Source of the DNA: Lachnospiraceae bacterium
GTDB taxonomy: Bacteria; Bacillota; Clostridia; Lachnospirales; Lachnospiraceae
Direction: 5' to 3'
Length of the DNA: 47,045 nt
Assembly: GCA_009774245.1 (NCBI GenBank)
Contig: VSNM01000044.1
Span: forward strand, 1-47,045
The notes below the pieces were generated by a model. The model worked only from the letters and a program-made list of their open reading frames with translations. It did no database searches and was not told the origin of the DNA. Within the stretch, counting starts at the first letter, position 1, and every line of letters begins with the position of its first letter. Made by a program: the position numbers and the translations under genes. Positions 18,287-27,239 of the stretch are shown in pieces.

Positions 18287-19447
18287 TTAATGCTCCATCC
18301 GCTGTCTGATCTTCTCGACTGTCTTTCCCCGTCTGATGCGCTCCTGCCGGTCGCGGGCAAGAACCTCCACCATGAAAACGCTGATATCCCAGAAGATCTG
18401 TTTTGTCTCATCGTTCATATCCGAGTACTCCTGCATGATCGTATGAAGCTTTTTTGCAGCCTCCCCGCCCTTTACATTCTTGAGATCGGTCAACGTCTTT
18501 GCCTCTGTGATCTCTATCATCTTAAAGAGACTGTCAATAAAATCCCCCACCTGCTCGATCTCCAGCGCAAAAATCCAACGATTGATGCGGTCATACAATT
18601 CCTTTCGTTTAGGCTGCTGCGACTCAGAGCGCTCAAAGCGGTCCCCCTCCACGCTCCACGAAAAACAGACATGCTGCTGCACGCCGATCTCAGTACTCTT
18701 GATCAGCTCATAATCCGTCTTCTGCTCCATCAGCATCCCCACAAAGGACTCGTCCGGCACAATCTTTACGATTTTATCCCTGATTCCTTCATAGTCGAGC
18801 TTTTCCATAAAATCCGGTCGGAAGCCCGGACCGTCCATGTTATAGATTCTGCCAATCCTGTGTTTCACATGATCATCGCAGGTCATCGCCGCATACACAG
18901 CCAGATTTCCACCCTTAGAATGTCCTCCCAGGTAAAATCTGAGACTGCGTTTTCTGGCAAGAAGCTTCGCCACCTTGTTCACATATGCTGTACTCCGCAG
19001 CTGGGCGCCGACCGGTGTGCGGTATGCCATATAAAAATCCTCTTTCCACCCGACCAGTGCGTCATCCGTTCCCCGAAAGGAAATAAATGTATCCCCATTT
19101 CCGAGCAGAAATGTCACTGCGCAAAACTGCGTTCCCTCATCATCGTCCATATCCTGCACCAGATAATTCACCTTGGTATTCCTGTATCTGCGCGAGAAAG
19201 CCGTCTTGTAGAAAAGCTCTCTGTTCTTGTCAAGCTCCCACTTTACAGAGATAAAGTTGTGCCAGTCCATCCTCTGCGCCACGTCGCACAATGCGACAGA
19301 CGGCTTATTGTCGTCTATCCCGGGAACAATCCCATCATAAATAAAATAAGAAAGGTGGGAAAAGACGAGTCCGTCAATTTCACAAAAGGGCTTTTCCGTA
19401 AAGGTAAAGCCCCCAAATTCATACACATATGATATAATGTCTCCCAT
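18287..19447 (-). CDS. DUF2974-like alpha/beta hydrolase
   Basis: 386 residues, ATG 19447 after TGGAGG. Middle region ISFRGTDDALVGWKEDFYMAY followed by the nucleophile elbow GGHSKGGNLAVYAA (near residue 185) is typical of lipase class 3-like DUF2974 proteins. No signal peptide is seen. The C-terminal 120 residues are helical and charged. Substrate unknown. It starts 14 bp after the DUF3810-like gene, with which it forms a probable operon. Confidence 0.85.
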   Translation of the reverse strand: MGDIISYVYEFGGFTFTEKPFCEIDGLVFSHLSYFIYDGIVPGIDDNKPSVALCDVAQRMDWHNFISVKWELDKNRELFYKTAFSRRYRNTKVNYLVQDMDDDEGTQFCAVTFLLGNGDTFISFRGTDDALVGWKEDFYMAYRTPVGAQLRSTAYVNKVAKLLARKRSLRFYLGGHSKGGNLAVYAAMTCDDHVKHRIGRIYNMDGPGFRPDFMEKLDYEGIRDKIVKIVPDESFVGMLMEQKTDYELIKSTEIGVQQHVCFSWSVEGDRFERSESQQPKRKELYDRINRWIFALEIEQVGDFIDSLFKMIEITEAKTLTDLKNVKGGEAAKKLHTIMQEYSDMNDETKQIFWDISVFMVEVLARDRQERIRRGKTVEKIRQRMEH

Positions 19448-19461
19448 AAAATCCTCCAAAA

Positions 19462-20682
19462 TCAGTATAATTCTCCATCATAATAGATTAGCAGCAAGCC
19501 TACCACATTGTTGTATTGAAGCATTCCCTCCTCGACACCGTTTAATTTCAGCGTTGTGTCCATGAGCGCATCAGACATCTTCTTTACCGTGGATGTATTC
19601 ACAACTGTTGTCTTTTCAACCGTCTGCCAGTTCTCCCTCGTCAGGAAAATATTGTCGCCAGCCACCCCGTCACTGATCCTCACATGACTCTGGTAAACCT
19701 TTTGATCTTTTCCGATCGAATCATAAAAATCCCTGTTTACATAGTCCAGCACACTGAGATATCCACAATACTGCAGAAACGGTTCATCTGAATTGATACA
19801 CGCCAGATAGCCAATCATATTGGCGTCATCTTCATAGATAAAGCCCTTTGTATGCGCAAGCTCGTGACAGATTGTCGGAGCCACATTAGTAATATACATC
19901 ATGGAATTAATATTTGCTTCCATGGAAAACGGGAAATAATATCCCATTATGTACTGCTGACTGAAAAAATCAGAAAAGCTTAAGTATTTCGGCGTGACAT
20001 AGAAACCGGAAAGCTGATCATAATCCTCGCCAAGCTTCATCATCGCCTGCCTGGACGCCTCGACCAGATCACCCGCGTAATACGCATCGCCACTGTCATC
20101 ATGCGGAATCACCTTCTCCAGCGCATTACATCTCTCAACAATATAATCCCGCAGTACGGCCAGCTCCCGCTTTGTGTACGCTGTTTCATTTGTAACTGTG
20201 TCATCCTTTATATGTACCTGCGCCACCGCATGATCGGAAATACTAGCAACCATCATCTCCTCTTCCACCCGGCCCGCCAGATATTTGTCAGAAAAACTTG
20301 AACTGTGATACAGGATAAAGCAGTTCAAGGTCATCACATAGCTAACAGCCAGAAACGTCCACGTATAAAATCTGCCAAAACCCTTTACTGCCTTCTTATA
20401 TTTCTGTCTGCTGATCAAATTCACAATCCATAATCCGATTCCAAATACTGTGACCGCCACTGCCAGAATCAACATGATCTCTCCGACGCTGAATGGCACC
20501 TTGCTCGTAAGGCGCGCATATGTATTCAGCCAGACAGGAAAAATATTTTTGATATACCAGTCGCCGAATTTCACGCTCTGCCATGACGCTGCGTTGATTA
20601 TCACCATACCCGCTATCCCGACCGCATACACGATTTTGTGCATTTTTACCTTATGGTTCGTTTTTTCTCCTGTATTATCCAT
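19462..20682 (-). CDS. DUF3810-like membrane protein with zinc-protease motif
   Basis: 406 residues, ATG after GGAGGGG. Three hydrophobic segments (about residues 15-35, 65-90 and 105-125) precede a large domain. That domain has ICHELAHTKGF (near residue 284), an HExxH-type zinc motif in the form HELAH, and a later NSDEP block, as in DUF3810 proteins. The bulk of the domain is probably extracytoplasmic. Function is not established for the family; a peptidase role is inference. Likely co-transcribed with the hydrolase downstream. Confidence 0.85.
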   Translation of the reverse strand: MDNTGEKTNHKVKMHKIVYAVGIAGMVIINAASWQSVKFGDWYIKNIFPVWLNTYARLTSKVPFSVGEIMLILAVAVTVFGIGLWIVNLISRQKYKKAVKGFGRFYTWTFLAVSYVMTLNCFILYHSSSFSDKYLAGRVEEEMMVASISDHAVAQVHIKDDTVTNETAYTKRELAVLRDYIVERCNALEKVIPHDDSGDAYYAGDLVEASRQAMMKLGEDYDQLSGFYVTPKYLSFSDFFSQQYIMGYYFPFSMEANINSMMYITNVAPTICHELAHTKGFIYEDDANMIGYLACINSDEPFLQYCGYLSVLDYVNRDFYDSIGKDQKVYQSHVRISDGVAGDNIFLTRENWQTVEKTTVVNTSTVKKMSDALMDTTLKLNGVEEGMLQYNNVVGLLLIYYDGELY

Positions 20683-20791
20683 ATTTTCCCCTCCAGCAAA
20701 CGTTTTATTCCGCTATTTATTATACAGAATATCACATTATTGTTATGAAAATATAGATAAATTGTGAACATTTGCCAACTTCAATGCCACA

Positions 20792-22084
20792 TTATGGAAG
20801 AACCACAAACTCCGCGTACCGCGCCGCGTCAATGTGGCTGACATTGGTCTCCATATACACCCCGTCCTCGCGGTATTCCATTTTGTGTACCACCGCATTA
20901 TCATTGAGATAGGACACAACATCCCCGCGCTTATACGGAATGATAAACTCACAGTCCCGATATCTTCCTGACAGTTTCCCTGTGATCAGCGTCAGCAGGG
21001 TATCAATACCGTTCCTCGATTTCGCAGACATGTACAGTTTATCGCTGCCCTGCACGGTTGCAAACTCTCCCATACCACACAAATCAACCTTATTAAACAC
21101 ATAGATCATCGGAATATTCGCCGCGCCAAGCTCCTTTAAGGTATCCTCCGTCACCCTTATATGCTCCATATAGTTCTCGTCCGAATAATCTATGACCTGA
21201 ATCAGCAGATCAGCCTCCCTGACTTCCTCCAGTGTCGAGCGAAACGCCTTCACAAGACTGTGTGGCAGATTGGAGATAAATCCCACTGTATCAGACAGCA
21301 GAAACATGTTCCGGTCTGACGGCGCTATCCTTCTGACTGTGGTGTCAAGCGTCGCGAAGAGCATATCCTCCTCGTAGACTTTCTTCTCGGAAATCTTTGA
21401 CTCTTCGCCTTCCGCATACGCCTCCAGCATAGCATTCATGATCGTGGACTTTCCCGCGTTGGTGTACCCGACCAGCGCCACCCTCGGAATCCCTGACTCT
21501 GCCCTCTTTTTACGCTGTGTCTCCCGCTCACCCGCGATTTCCTCAAGCTCCCGCCGCATACTCGTAAGCCTCTGCTCCAGCTTCCGTCTGTCCAGTTCCA
21601 GCTTCTTCTCACCAGTTCCCTTATTGCTCATTGCTCCGCTGGCTCCCCCCTGTCTCGACAGGGCGTCGTGAAGTCCTACCAGACGCGGCAGCATATACTG
21701 GAGCCTCGCTACCTCGACCTGCAGCCTGGCCTCTCTCGTCCTCGCTCTCCCAGAAAAGATCTCCAGAATCAACGTCGTCCTGTCCATAACCGGACAGTCG
21801 AGCTCCCTGCTCAGATTTCTGAGCTGTATCGGCGTCAACCCGTTGTCAAACACCACAAGATCCGCCTCAAGCGCCCTGACCATCTCCCGGACCTCCTGCA
21901 CTTTACCGACGCCAATATACGTGGCCGTGTTCGGTGATTCCATATTCTGTTCAATGCGCCCCACCGGCTCCATATCGCACGCCTTAACCAGGCTGACCAT
22001 CTCAGCCATGGCAAGGTCAAAACAACTTTTATTCAGACTCGTCCCCGATGTCATATTCACGCCTACAATCAATACCCTGTCCAT
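20792..22084 (-). CDS. hflX: GTPase HflX
   Basis: 430 residues, ATG after GGGGGAGG. N-terminal HflX domain (TYIGVGKVQEV, FDNGLTPIQLRNL), a coiled linker with the Gly-rich hinge RQGGASGAMSNKGTGEKKLE, then the G domain with GYTNAGKST (G1), DTVGFI (G3) and NKVD (G4). HflX binds 50S subunits and splits stalled or hibernating ribosomes. It stands alone between two other transcription units. Confidence 0.97.
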   Translation of the reverse strand: MDRVLIVGVNMTSGTSLNKSCFDLAMAEMVSLVKACDMEPVGRIEQNMESPNTATYIGVGKVQEVREMVRALEADLVVFDNGLTPIQLRNLSRELDCPVMDRTTLILEIFSGRARTREARLQVEVARLQYMLPRLVGLHDALSRQGGASGAMSNKGTGEKKLELDRRKLEQRLTSMRRELEEIAGERETQRKKRAESGIPRVALVGYTNAGKSTIMNAMLEAYAEGEESKISEKKVYEEDMLFATLDTTVRRIAPSDRNMFLLSDTVGFISNLPHSLVKAFRSTLEEVREADLLIQVIDYSDENYMEHIRVTEDTLKELGAANIPMIYVFNKVDLCGMGEFATVQGSDKLYMSAKSRNGIDTLLTLITGKLSGRYRDCEFIIPYKRGDVVSYLNDNAVVHKMEYREDGVYMETNVSHIDAARYAEFVVLP

Positions 22085-22207
22085 ATATTCCTCCCCCTCT
22101 GCCAGAATGAATCCGCCAAAAATTCCTCCATTTCTGAACAGTATAGGGCAAAATCACGCAAATGTCAATTCAAGCGCCGGGCATCCGGCAGCTCCAGATG
22201 ACATATT

Positions 22208-22340
22208 GTTACTGTTCACACAGGACTTAGCATTTACTGCTAAGTCCGTGCGAAAACGTAGTGGTTGCAAGTAAAAATCCATTTGCGAAGCAAATTTTGC
22301 ATGGATTTTTACCTGTTACTGGAACGGCGTGAACAGTAAC
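22208..22340. mobile_element. 133-bp palindromic, MITE-like element
   Basis: Terminal inverted repeats GTTACTGTTCAC (22208-22219) and GTGAACAGTAAC (22329-22340) are perfect over 12 bp. Inside are three nested hairpins: GGACTTAGCA/TGCTAAGTCC (22223-22247), GTAAAAATCCAT/ATGGATTTTTAC (22271-22312) and GTTACTG/CAGTAAC (22315-22340). No coding capacity. A miniature inverted-repeat element or a dispersed structured repeat are the main options. Confidence 0.65.
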
Positions 22341-22414
22341 GACACATTTCCTTTGGACGCCCATGTGCATAAAAAAAGCTTCTTCCGGCAGCAAAGAATT
22401 GGGAGGATACTGTC

Positions 22415-22480
22415 ATGAAAAAGCTTTCTTCAAAGGATTACTATATTGAAAAAGAGTTAAGTGAAAGTATTCGCGATTGA
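22415..22480 (+). CDS. Possible 21-residue ORF or gene remnant
   Basis: ATG 22415 sits 8 nt after GGGAGG and encodes MKKLSSKDYYIEKELSESIRD and a stop. After the stop the same frame reads IITNL and ends. The strong ribosome binding site suggests the 5' end of a once longer gene, or a small peptide. No other gene lies between hflX and tRNA-Pro. Confidence 0.35.
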   Translation: MKKLSSKDYYIEKELSESIRD

Positions 22481-22574
22481 ATTATCACGAATCTATAAAT
22501 AATATACTAAATTGTCAGACAATTGTCAATAGAATATGTAAATTTTCTCAATTTATTATTTTTTTGTTTTTTTA

Positions 22575-22603
22575 TTGACATTAGTATTTATTCCCGATAT
22601 AAT
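22575..22603 (+). promoter_or_regulatory. Consensus promoter of tRNA-Pro(AGG)
   Basis: TTGACA (22575-22580), a 17-bp spacer and TATAAT (22598-22603), 32 bp before the tRNA. Confidence 0.88.
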
Positions 22604-22635
22604 AATATATGTTGTGTGGATATACACGCTATAAT

Positions 22636-22710
22636 CGGGGTGTGGCTCAGTTTGGCTAGAGCGCCACCTTAGGGAGGTGGAGGCCGCAAGTTCGAATCTT
22701 GTCACTCCGA
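22636..22710 (+). tRNA. tRNA-Pro (anticodon AGG)
   Basis: A 75-nt tRNA with acceptor arms CGGGGTG/CACTCCG (one G-U pair), discriminator A, and anticodon stem CCACC/GGTGG with loop TTAGGGA, giving AGG (A34). C1-G72 and G35-G36 identity elements fit proline. CCA is not encoded. Confidence 0.93.
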
Positions 22711-22727
22711 TTGAACTAAACAGTACG

Positions 22728-22762
22728 AAATACCGCAGAATCACGGGTTCTGCGGTATTTTT
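22728..22762 (+). terminator. Terminator of tRNA-Pro(AGG)
   Basis: Perfect arms AAATACCGCAGAA / TTCTGCGGTATTT around a 7-nt loop, followed by TT. The stem ends in A-T pairs, so it also serves as part of a bidirectional end for the convergent recombinase gene. Confidence 0.85.
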
Positions 22763-22803
22763 GCGTTTTGGGGTAAGTACCAATTAGTGACCTGTTTTAC
22801 CTG

Positions 22804-23421
22804 CTATTTACAACAACTTTCTTCATCATTTTTCTGTTCCAGGCACCTTCTGTAAAAAGTTGAATAGCTCATACGCAAGGCTTTTGCAGCTTTTCGCAAT
22901 GATATTTTCCCTTCTGTCCAGAGCTGATAATATTCTGCAAAATTTCCGGGAATATCCTTCTTCTTACAGCCAAAATGAACGCCTCTCTGCTTCGCCGCCG
23001 CGATGCCTTCCGCCTGACGCTGTCTGATAAACGACCGCTCTGTCTCCGCCACATATGCCAGGATCTGTAGAACCAGATCAGCGATAAAAGTACCCGTCAA
23101 ATCCGCCTGAACGGTATTCGTATTCAGCAGCGGCATATCGATCACCTGAATCTCCGCTCCCAATGTCTTTGTAATATACCGCCACTGCTCCAGGATTTCT
23201 CCATAATTTCTCCCAAGACGGTCTATGCTTTTGATGACGAGTATATCTCCCCTGCTCAATACACTGATCAATTTTAAATACTGCGGCCGTGAAAAATCCC
23301 GACCAGACATCCTGTCGCAAAAAATGTTGCTCTGTTCAATCTCCTGTGCCCTCATTGCCAAAACCTGCCTTTCCGGATTCTGTTCCTTTGTAGACACACG
23401 TATATATCCATAGCGTTTCAT
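22804..23421 (-). CDS. Small serine recombinase (resolvase/invertase family)
   Basis: 205 residues, ATG after AGGAGG. Catalytic domain starts YGYIRVSTKEQNPERQ with the nucleophile Ser10, followed by DRMSGRDFSRPQ and DRLGRNY, the conserved arginine blocks. The long E helix (AYVAETERSFIRQRQAEGI) and a C-terminal helix-turn-helix (ISLRKAAKALRMSYSTFYRR) are intact. Members resolve cointegrates or invert segments. No matching inverted res/gix-like sites or neighbouring transposon genes are visible, so it is a solo copy convergent with tRNA-Pro. Confidence 0.93.
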   Translation of the reverse strand: MKRYGYIRVSTKEQNPERQVLAMRAQEIEQSNIFCDRMSGRDFSRPQYLKLISVLSRGDILVIKSIDRLGRNYGEILEQWRYITKTLGAEIQVIDMPLLNTNTVQADLTGTFIADLVLQILAYVAETERSFIRQRQAEGIAAAKQRGVHFGCKKKDIPGNFAEYYQLWTEGKISLRKAAKALRMSYSTFYRRCLEQKNDEESCCK

Positions 23422-23458
23422 ATCTCAAATCCTCCTAATAATCTTTATCCTTTGTGCA

Positions 23459-23495
23459 CAAAAAAACTACCGCACTATATCAATCAGTACGATAG
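23459..23495 (-). terminator. Terminator after the TIM-barrel gene
   Basis: On the minus strand CTATCGTACT (23495-23486) pairs with AGTGCGGTAG (23476-23467) including two G-U pairs, followed by TTTTTTT. Confidence 0.75.
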
Positions 23496-23530
23496 CCTTT
23501 TCCCAGACTCATAAATGCAATGAGTTACTA

Positions 23531-24355
23531 TTACAATTCTTTAATATAATTCAACGCCGCCACCGCATTGTCCGGCTTGGTGTCCTCGAGTGTGGCATGC
23601 ATATAGGGCTTTTCCTTCTTCATATAAGGCATGATTCTGTCCCAATGGCACTGTCCCTGTCCAACGGGAACAGATATCAGTTTGCCGTCCTTTATGACAA
23701 AATCCTTCACGTGCAGCACCGCCACATCTTTCCCGAGCAGATCAATCGCCTCGTCAATGATCTCGTCCTGCTTCTCATAATTGTAGCTTTCCAACAGATT
23801 GACCGGATCTAAGATAATGCGAAGATTCGGGGAAGCGATCTCGTCAAGCACGCGCCTTGCGCGGACAGGATTGCACACGATATGGCGCACAACCGGTTCG
23901 ATCGCCATGAGTACACCCATCTGTTCTGCATACTTTACAACAGGTCTGAGATTATTGATAAAGATCTGCAGGGACTCCTCATTCCAGCACGCCTCTTCAA
24001 ATTTGTATTCCACATTAGGCGCGCCCGTCTCTGTACCGACCACACCTGCTCCAAGATGCGCCGCAAACCGTATGTTTGCCATGTACTTCTCCTGAATCGC
24101 CTTTAGCTGTGCCGCATCAGGGTTTGCAAGATTGAGATAACAGCCAAGCACTGCGCAGTCCAGTTCATTCTTGTCAAACAGCCTCTTTAAGTACATCGCA
24201 TATCCGGGGGTGAGCGCCTGCGGCGCCACTGAATTTTCGCTGATGACCTTTGAGAGCGCCACATGTGCACAAGTGAACCCCTGTTCCTTTACAATCTTTA
24301 ACCGCTCCTCGATCGGTGCCTGCACGGCATCGTGTAACCTGATTCCAAACTGCAT
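23531..24355 (-). CDS. Sugar phosphate isomerase/epimerase-like TIM-barrel protein
   Basis: 274 residues, ATG after TTAGGAGG. Xylose isomerase-like/AP-endonuclease-2 fold: VLMAIEPVVRH, LRIILDPVNLL, VAVLHVKDFV and HATLEDTKPDN hold the Glu, Asp and His metal ligands in the usual order. Length is standard. It may isomerise or epimerise a keto-sugar or uronate; the neighbourhood of pectin genes suggests that but does not show it. It has its own terminator. Confidence 0.88.
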   Translation of the reverse strand: MQFGIRLHDAVQAPIEERLKIVKEQGFTCAHVALSKVISENSVAPQALTPGYAMYLKRLFDKNELDCAVLGCYLNLANPDAAQLKAIQEKYMANIRFAAHLGAGVVGTETGAPNVEYKFEEACWNEESLQIFINNLRPVVKYAEQMGVLMAIEPVVRHIVCNPVRARRVLDEIASPNLRIILDPVNLLESYNYEKQDEIIDEAIDLLGKDVAVLHVKDFVIKDGKLISVPVGQGQCHWDRIMPYMKKEKPYMHATLEDTKPDNAVAALNYIKEL

Positions 24356-24434
24356 AATTCTTTCCTCCTAACACTCTTTCTATAATTTTTCCCTGTTAAT
24401 GACAAGCCGAATACAGACCTCAATACGCCTCAAC

Positions 24435-25166
24435 TCAACACCAGTCCGAAGTGACTTTAGCACAGTCCTCTGGCGAAAACACATACTCATTCTGATACAG
24501 ACTTCTAAGTTCCCCTATCGGTCTGTTCTCCAAGGCTGTTCGTATATCTTTTTGAAGCAGTGCAATGACCTGACAAAATCTGGGTGTACTATAAATTTCC
24601 TGATCGCGCTGTTCTATTGCAGCAGCAGTTCCGTCACTGTTCTCTATCCCTTCGAACAACGGAACTTTAATATCTGCAATATCTCCATCTAAAATGGACT
24701 CGACATTTGTCCAATTCATTTCATGATCGCTGATCCCACAACATAGGTATGTCAGATCTACTATAAATTCATCATAATAACAGTCCCAGTCCCCGAAATA
24801 TTCTGTCTGAAAATCATAATACGCTTCGTCCTCATCCAATTTCTCAGTATCGCCTGTCACAATCTCAAGCACAGCCGCATCAAGACATTTAGAAAAATAT
24901 ACAAAATCCGGGTGTGACAGTTTCCCCTCATGGTAATCCCACAATTTTTCCAAAACAATATCCAAAATCCGTGGTGTCGGATTCTCGGAAACCATTAGGC
25001 GGTAAGAGTTCCACCATCTTGTAAATATCAAAAGCTGTGCAATAACAGCAGTCTCAAACGGATATTCCGCAAACTCCCGTTCAACAATCTTGTCAAAACG
25101 ATGCACAAATTCTAACTTTTCTGCACCACTTAACGCTGCAAAATCAATCTCACATATTTTTTCCAT
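24435..25166 (-). CDS. Unknown protein, paralog of the gene at 26466-27200
   Basis: 243 residues from ATG 25166; a longer upstream frame reads into the pectinesterase antisense region and is not credible. Soluble, acidic, mostly helical: LIFTRWWNSYRLM (near residue 50), IVTGDTEKLDEDEAYYDF, STPRFCQVIALLQKDIRTAL and NEYVFSPEDCAKVT. Comparison by eye with the paralog gives about 60% identity over the full length. No family recognised; the compact helical acidic character recalls immunity-type proteins but no toxin partner is adjacent. Confidence 0.82.
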   Translation of the reverse strand: MEKICEIDFAALSGAEKLEFVHRFDKIVEREFAEYPFETAVIAQLLIFTRWWNSYRLMVSENPTPRILDIVLEKLWDYHEGKLSHPDFVYFSKCLDAAVLEIVTGDTEKLDEDEAYYDFQTEYFGDWDCYYDEFIVDLTYLCCGISDHEMNWTNVESILDGDIADIKVPLFEGIENSDGTAAAIEQRDQEIYSTPRFCQVIALLQKDIRTALENRPIGELRSLYQNEYVFSPEDCAKVTSDWC

Positions 25167-25234
25167 CAATAATCCCCTAAAAACACTCCGCACAGAAAAC
25201 AATCCAGATGCATCTCCCCTGCATTCATTTTCCG

Positions 25235-26239
25235 CTAAAACCCGATCACATTCTCGCGCGTATACTCTGCTGCCTCCTCCTCTGTGAGCATCTTCACAAA
25301 CGGCGCGCGCTCCGCTCCGGCACCTTCCCCATAATTGCCATACTCCGCAAAAAACATGGTCTCCCACGCTTCTCTGTTGTCCCAGTCGTGCCAGCCTTCC
25401 TTACGGATATGCGCCCCAATCTCGGAGTTTATGATGACACACTTCGCAAAATTTCTCCATGGTCTGCCAAGATATGCACTCTCGGGAGGGCAGTCGCTTG
25501 TAAATCGGCAGTCCCGAAACACATAGCCGTATTTCTGCCCTTCGTAAGTCGAGGGAGCTGTCACATAGCCGTTGATCTCGCCCTTCCGCTGCTTCATGAA
25601 CAGCTCGCAGTTCTCAAAATAGGCGGTAGCGCTGCCAAAGATAAAGTCAACGTTGCCCGCGATGTAACAGTCCTTGTACAGATGCCGTCCCATGCGGCGC
25701 GGCGCAAACTCCTTCGGCCCCTTAAATCCGCCCGCCTGTTTTTCTTTTTTCGGCAGCGGAGCTGTGAAAAGCGTATCCTGATGGCCGTCAAACCGACAGT
25801 TTTCAAATATCAGATGGTCGCCGTCCGCATACACCGCGAGCGCCTGACCAACCTTGTTTCCCTGGCCTGCCTCATTGCAGAATGAAATATTCCTTGCATA
25901 AAAATAATCCGCATCAATAAAGACGCTCGGCGTCCGAAACGTCCCGCGCTTATCCCCCTCCGGCATGAGGTCCAGCGCACCGTCCGAATACGTTATCTTT
26001 GTTCGTTCTGCGTCTGTACCGATAAACGAGACATGATCCTGCTTTATCTCAAGCCGCTCTTTGTAAATACCCGGCGCGATATGTATGATAACCTCCATCT
26101 CTGCACTCCGTGCTGCACCCTGCGAGGCGGCATCAGACTGCCTTGCGGCATCAAGCTGCCTTGCGGCAGCTAAGGCGTCCCCGATGCTGACAAACTGCTG
26201 ACCGCCGCTGATATCTACATACAATTCTTTCTTTTCCAT
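25235..26239 (-). CDS. Pectin methylesterase (CE8), cytosolic type
   Basis: 334 residues. Right-handed beta-helix pectinesterase with the family's active-site motifs in order: GHQDTLF (Gln, Asp region), GNVDFIFGSA (catalytic Asp) and YLGRPWRNFAK (Arg/Trp). No signal peptide precedes them, so it should act in the cytoplasm on imported methylated oligogalacturonides, releasing methanol. Residues about 24-46 hold an Ala/Gln/Ser/Asp-rich insertion (two short QLDAARQSDA-like units) in the N-terminal helix, apparently from slippage of a short GC-rich repeat. Between the two unknown paralogs. Confidence 0.93.
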   Translation of the reverse strand: MEKKELYVDISGGQQFVSIGDALAAARQLDAARQSDAASQGAARSAEMEVIIHIAPGIYKERLEIKQDHVSFIGTDAERTKITYSDGALDLMPEGDKRGTFRTPSVFIDADYFYARNISFCNEAGQGNKVGQALAVYADGDHLIFENCRFDGHQDTLFTAPLPKKEKQAGGFKGPKEFAPRRMGRHLYKDCYIAGNVDFIFGSATAYFENCELFMKQRKGEINGYVTAPSTYEGQKYGYVFRDCRFTSDCPPESAYLGRPWRNFAKCVIINSEIGAHIRKEGWHDWDNREAWETMFFAEYGNYGEGAGAERAPFVKMLTEEEAAEYTRENVIGF

Positions 26240-26465
26240 AATTCAGTGCCTTTCTAAAAAACATCCTCCTTGAAAAATATTCCCAATACAACACATCTTT
26301 ATTATATCGCGCCAGCCGCAGCCACGAAGTGACATATTTCCTTATGCGGCTGTATGCATAACTTTATACTGAGCGTTCAGTCTTTCCGACCGCCAGTATA
26401 ATATACCTGACAACACTGCATCTCGTCTGTCTTTTTCAATGCAACTATGCTGCCCTTTATGAGAA

Positions 26466-27200
26466 TCAAAGCCAGTCCTCAGTAACTCTGGCACACTCTT
26501 TGGGTGAAAACAAATATTCATTTTGATATATTTTTCTAAGTTCCACCATCGGCCTTCCCTCTAGCACGGTCCGCATGTCCTTTTGAAGCAGTGCAATCAC
26601 CTGGCAAAATGTAGGTGTACTATAAATTTCCCGGAAACGACGTTCCATCACCGCAGCTGTACAGTCTGGCTCATCATCCATGTCCTCAAAGAAAGGAACT
26701 TTGAGATCCGCAATATCACTATCCAGCATCTCACCAACACAATACCAATCTGTCTCATGTTCTCTGATTTCATAAAATATGTATGAAACATTGATCAAAA
26801 ATGAATTATAAGAACCATCCCAATTCCAAAAATGTTCCGCCTTAAAATCATAATACACCTCGTCTTCGTCCATTTTCTCCGTATCACCTGTCGCAATCTC
26901 AATCGTAATTGCATCCAGGCAATTTGCGAAATGCACAAAATCTGACTGTTCTATCTTACCCTGCTGATAATCCCACAGTTTTTCCATGATGGTATCCAAA
27001 ATCTCCGGCGTAGGATTTTCAGGATCCATCAGTCGATAGGAATTCCACCATCTGGTAAATATCAACAGCTGTGCATTGATTGTAACTTCAAATGAACAAT
27101 CTGCAAAACTTTCTCGTGCCATTTCTTGAAAATCAAGGATAAATTTCGATTTTTCCTCACCACTTAACGCTGCAAAATCAATATCATATATTTTTTTCAT
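26466..27200 (-). CDS. Unknown protein, paralog of the gene at 24435-25166
   Basis: 244 residues. Shares with its paralog the start (IDFAALSGEEK), LIFTRWWNSYRLM, ATGDTEKMDEDEVYYDF, STPTFCQVIALLQKDMRTVL and NEYLFSPKECARVTEDW. Conserved Trp/Tyr and acidic residues suggest a preserved binding surface. Preceded by a weak GGGAG. The pair flanks the pectinesterase, so either the unknown gene was duplicated around it or the esterase was inserted. Function not recognised. Confidence 0.82.
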   Translation of the reverse strand: MKKIYDIDFAALSGEEKSKFILDFQEMARESFADCSFEVTINAQLLIFTRWWNSYRLMDPENPTPEILDTIMEKLWDYQQGKIEQSDFVHFANCLDAITIEIATGDTEKMDEDEVYYDFKAEHFWNWDGSYNSFLINVSYIFYEIREHETDWYCVGEMLDSDIADLKVPFFEDMDDEPDCTAAVMERRFREIYSTPTFCQVIALLQKDMRTVLEGRPMVELRKIYQNEYLFSPKECARVTEDWL

Positions 27201-27239
27201 TTTACAATCTCCCGAAAATTGTCAGAATAACAGGCACGC

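Noticed and set aside
18158..19432. 424-codon plus-strand frame
   Set aside because: Exact antisense of the DUF2974-like hydrolase; the composition is that of a shadow.
24435..25367. Longer start for the unknown protein at 24435
   Set aside because: The extra 67 residues overlap the pectinesterase gene in another frame and are not shared with the paralog.
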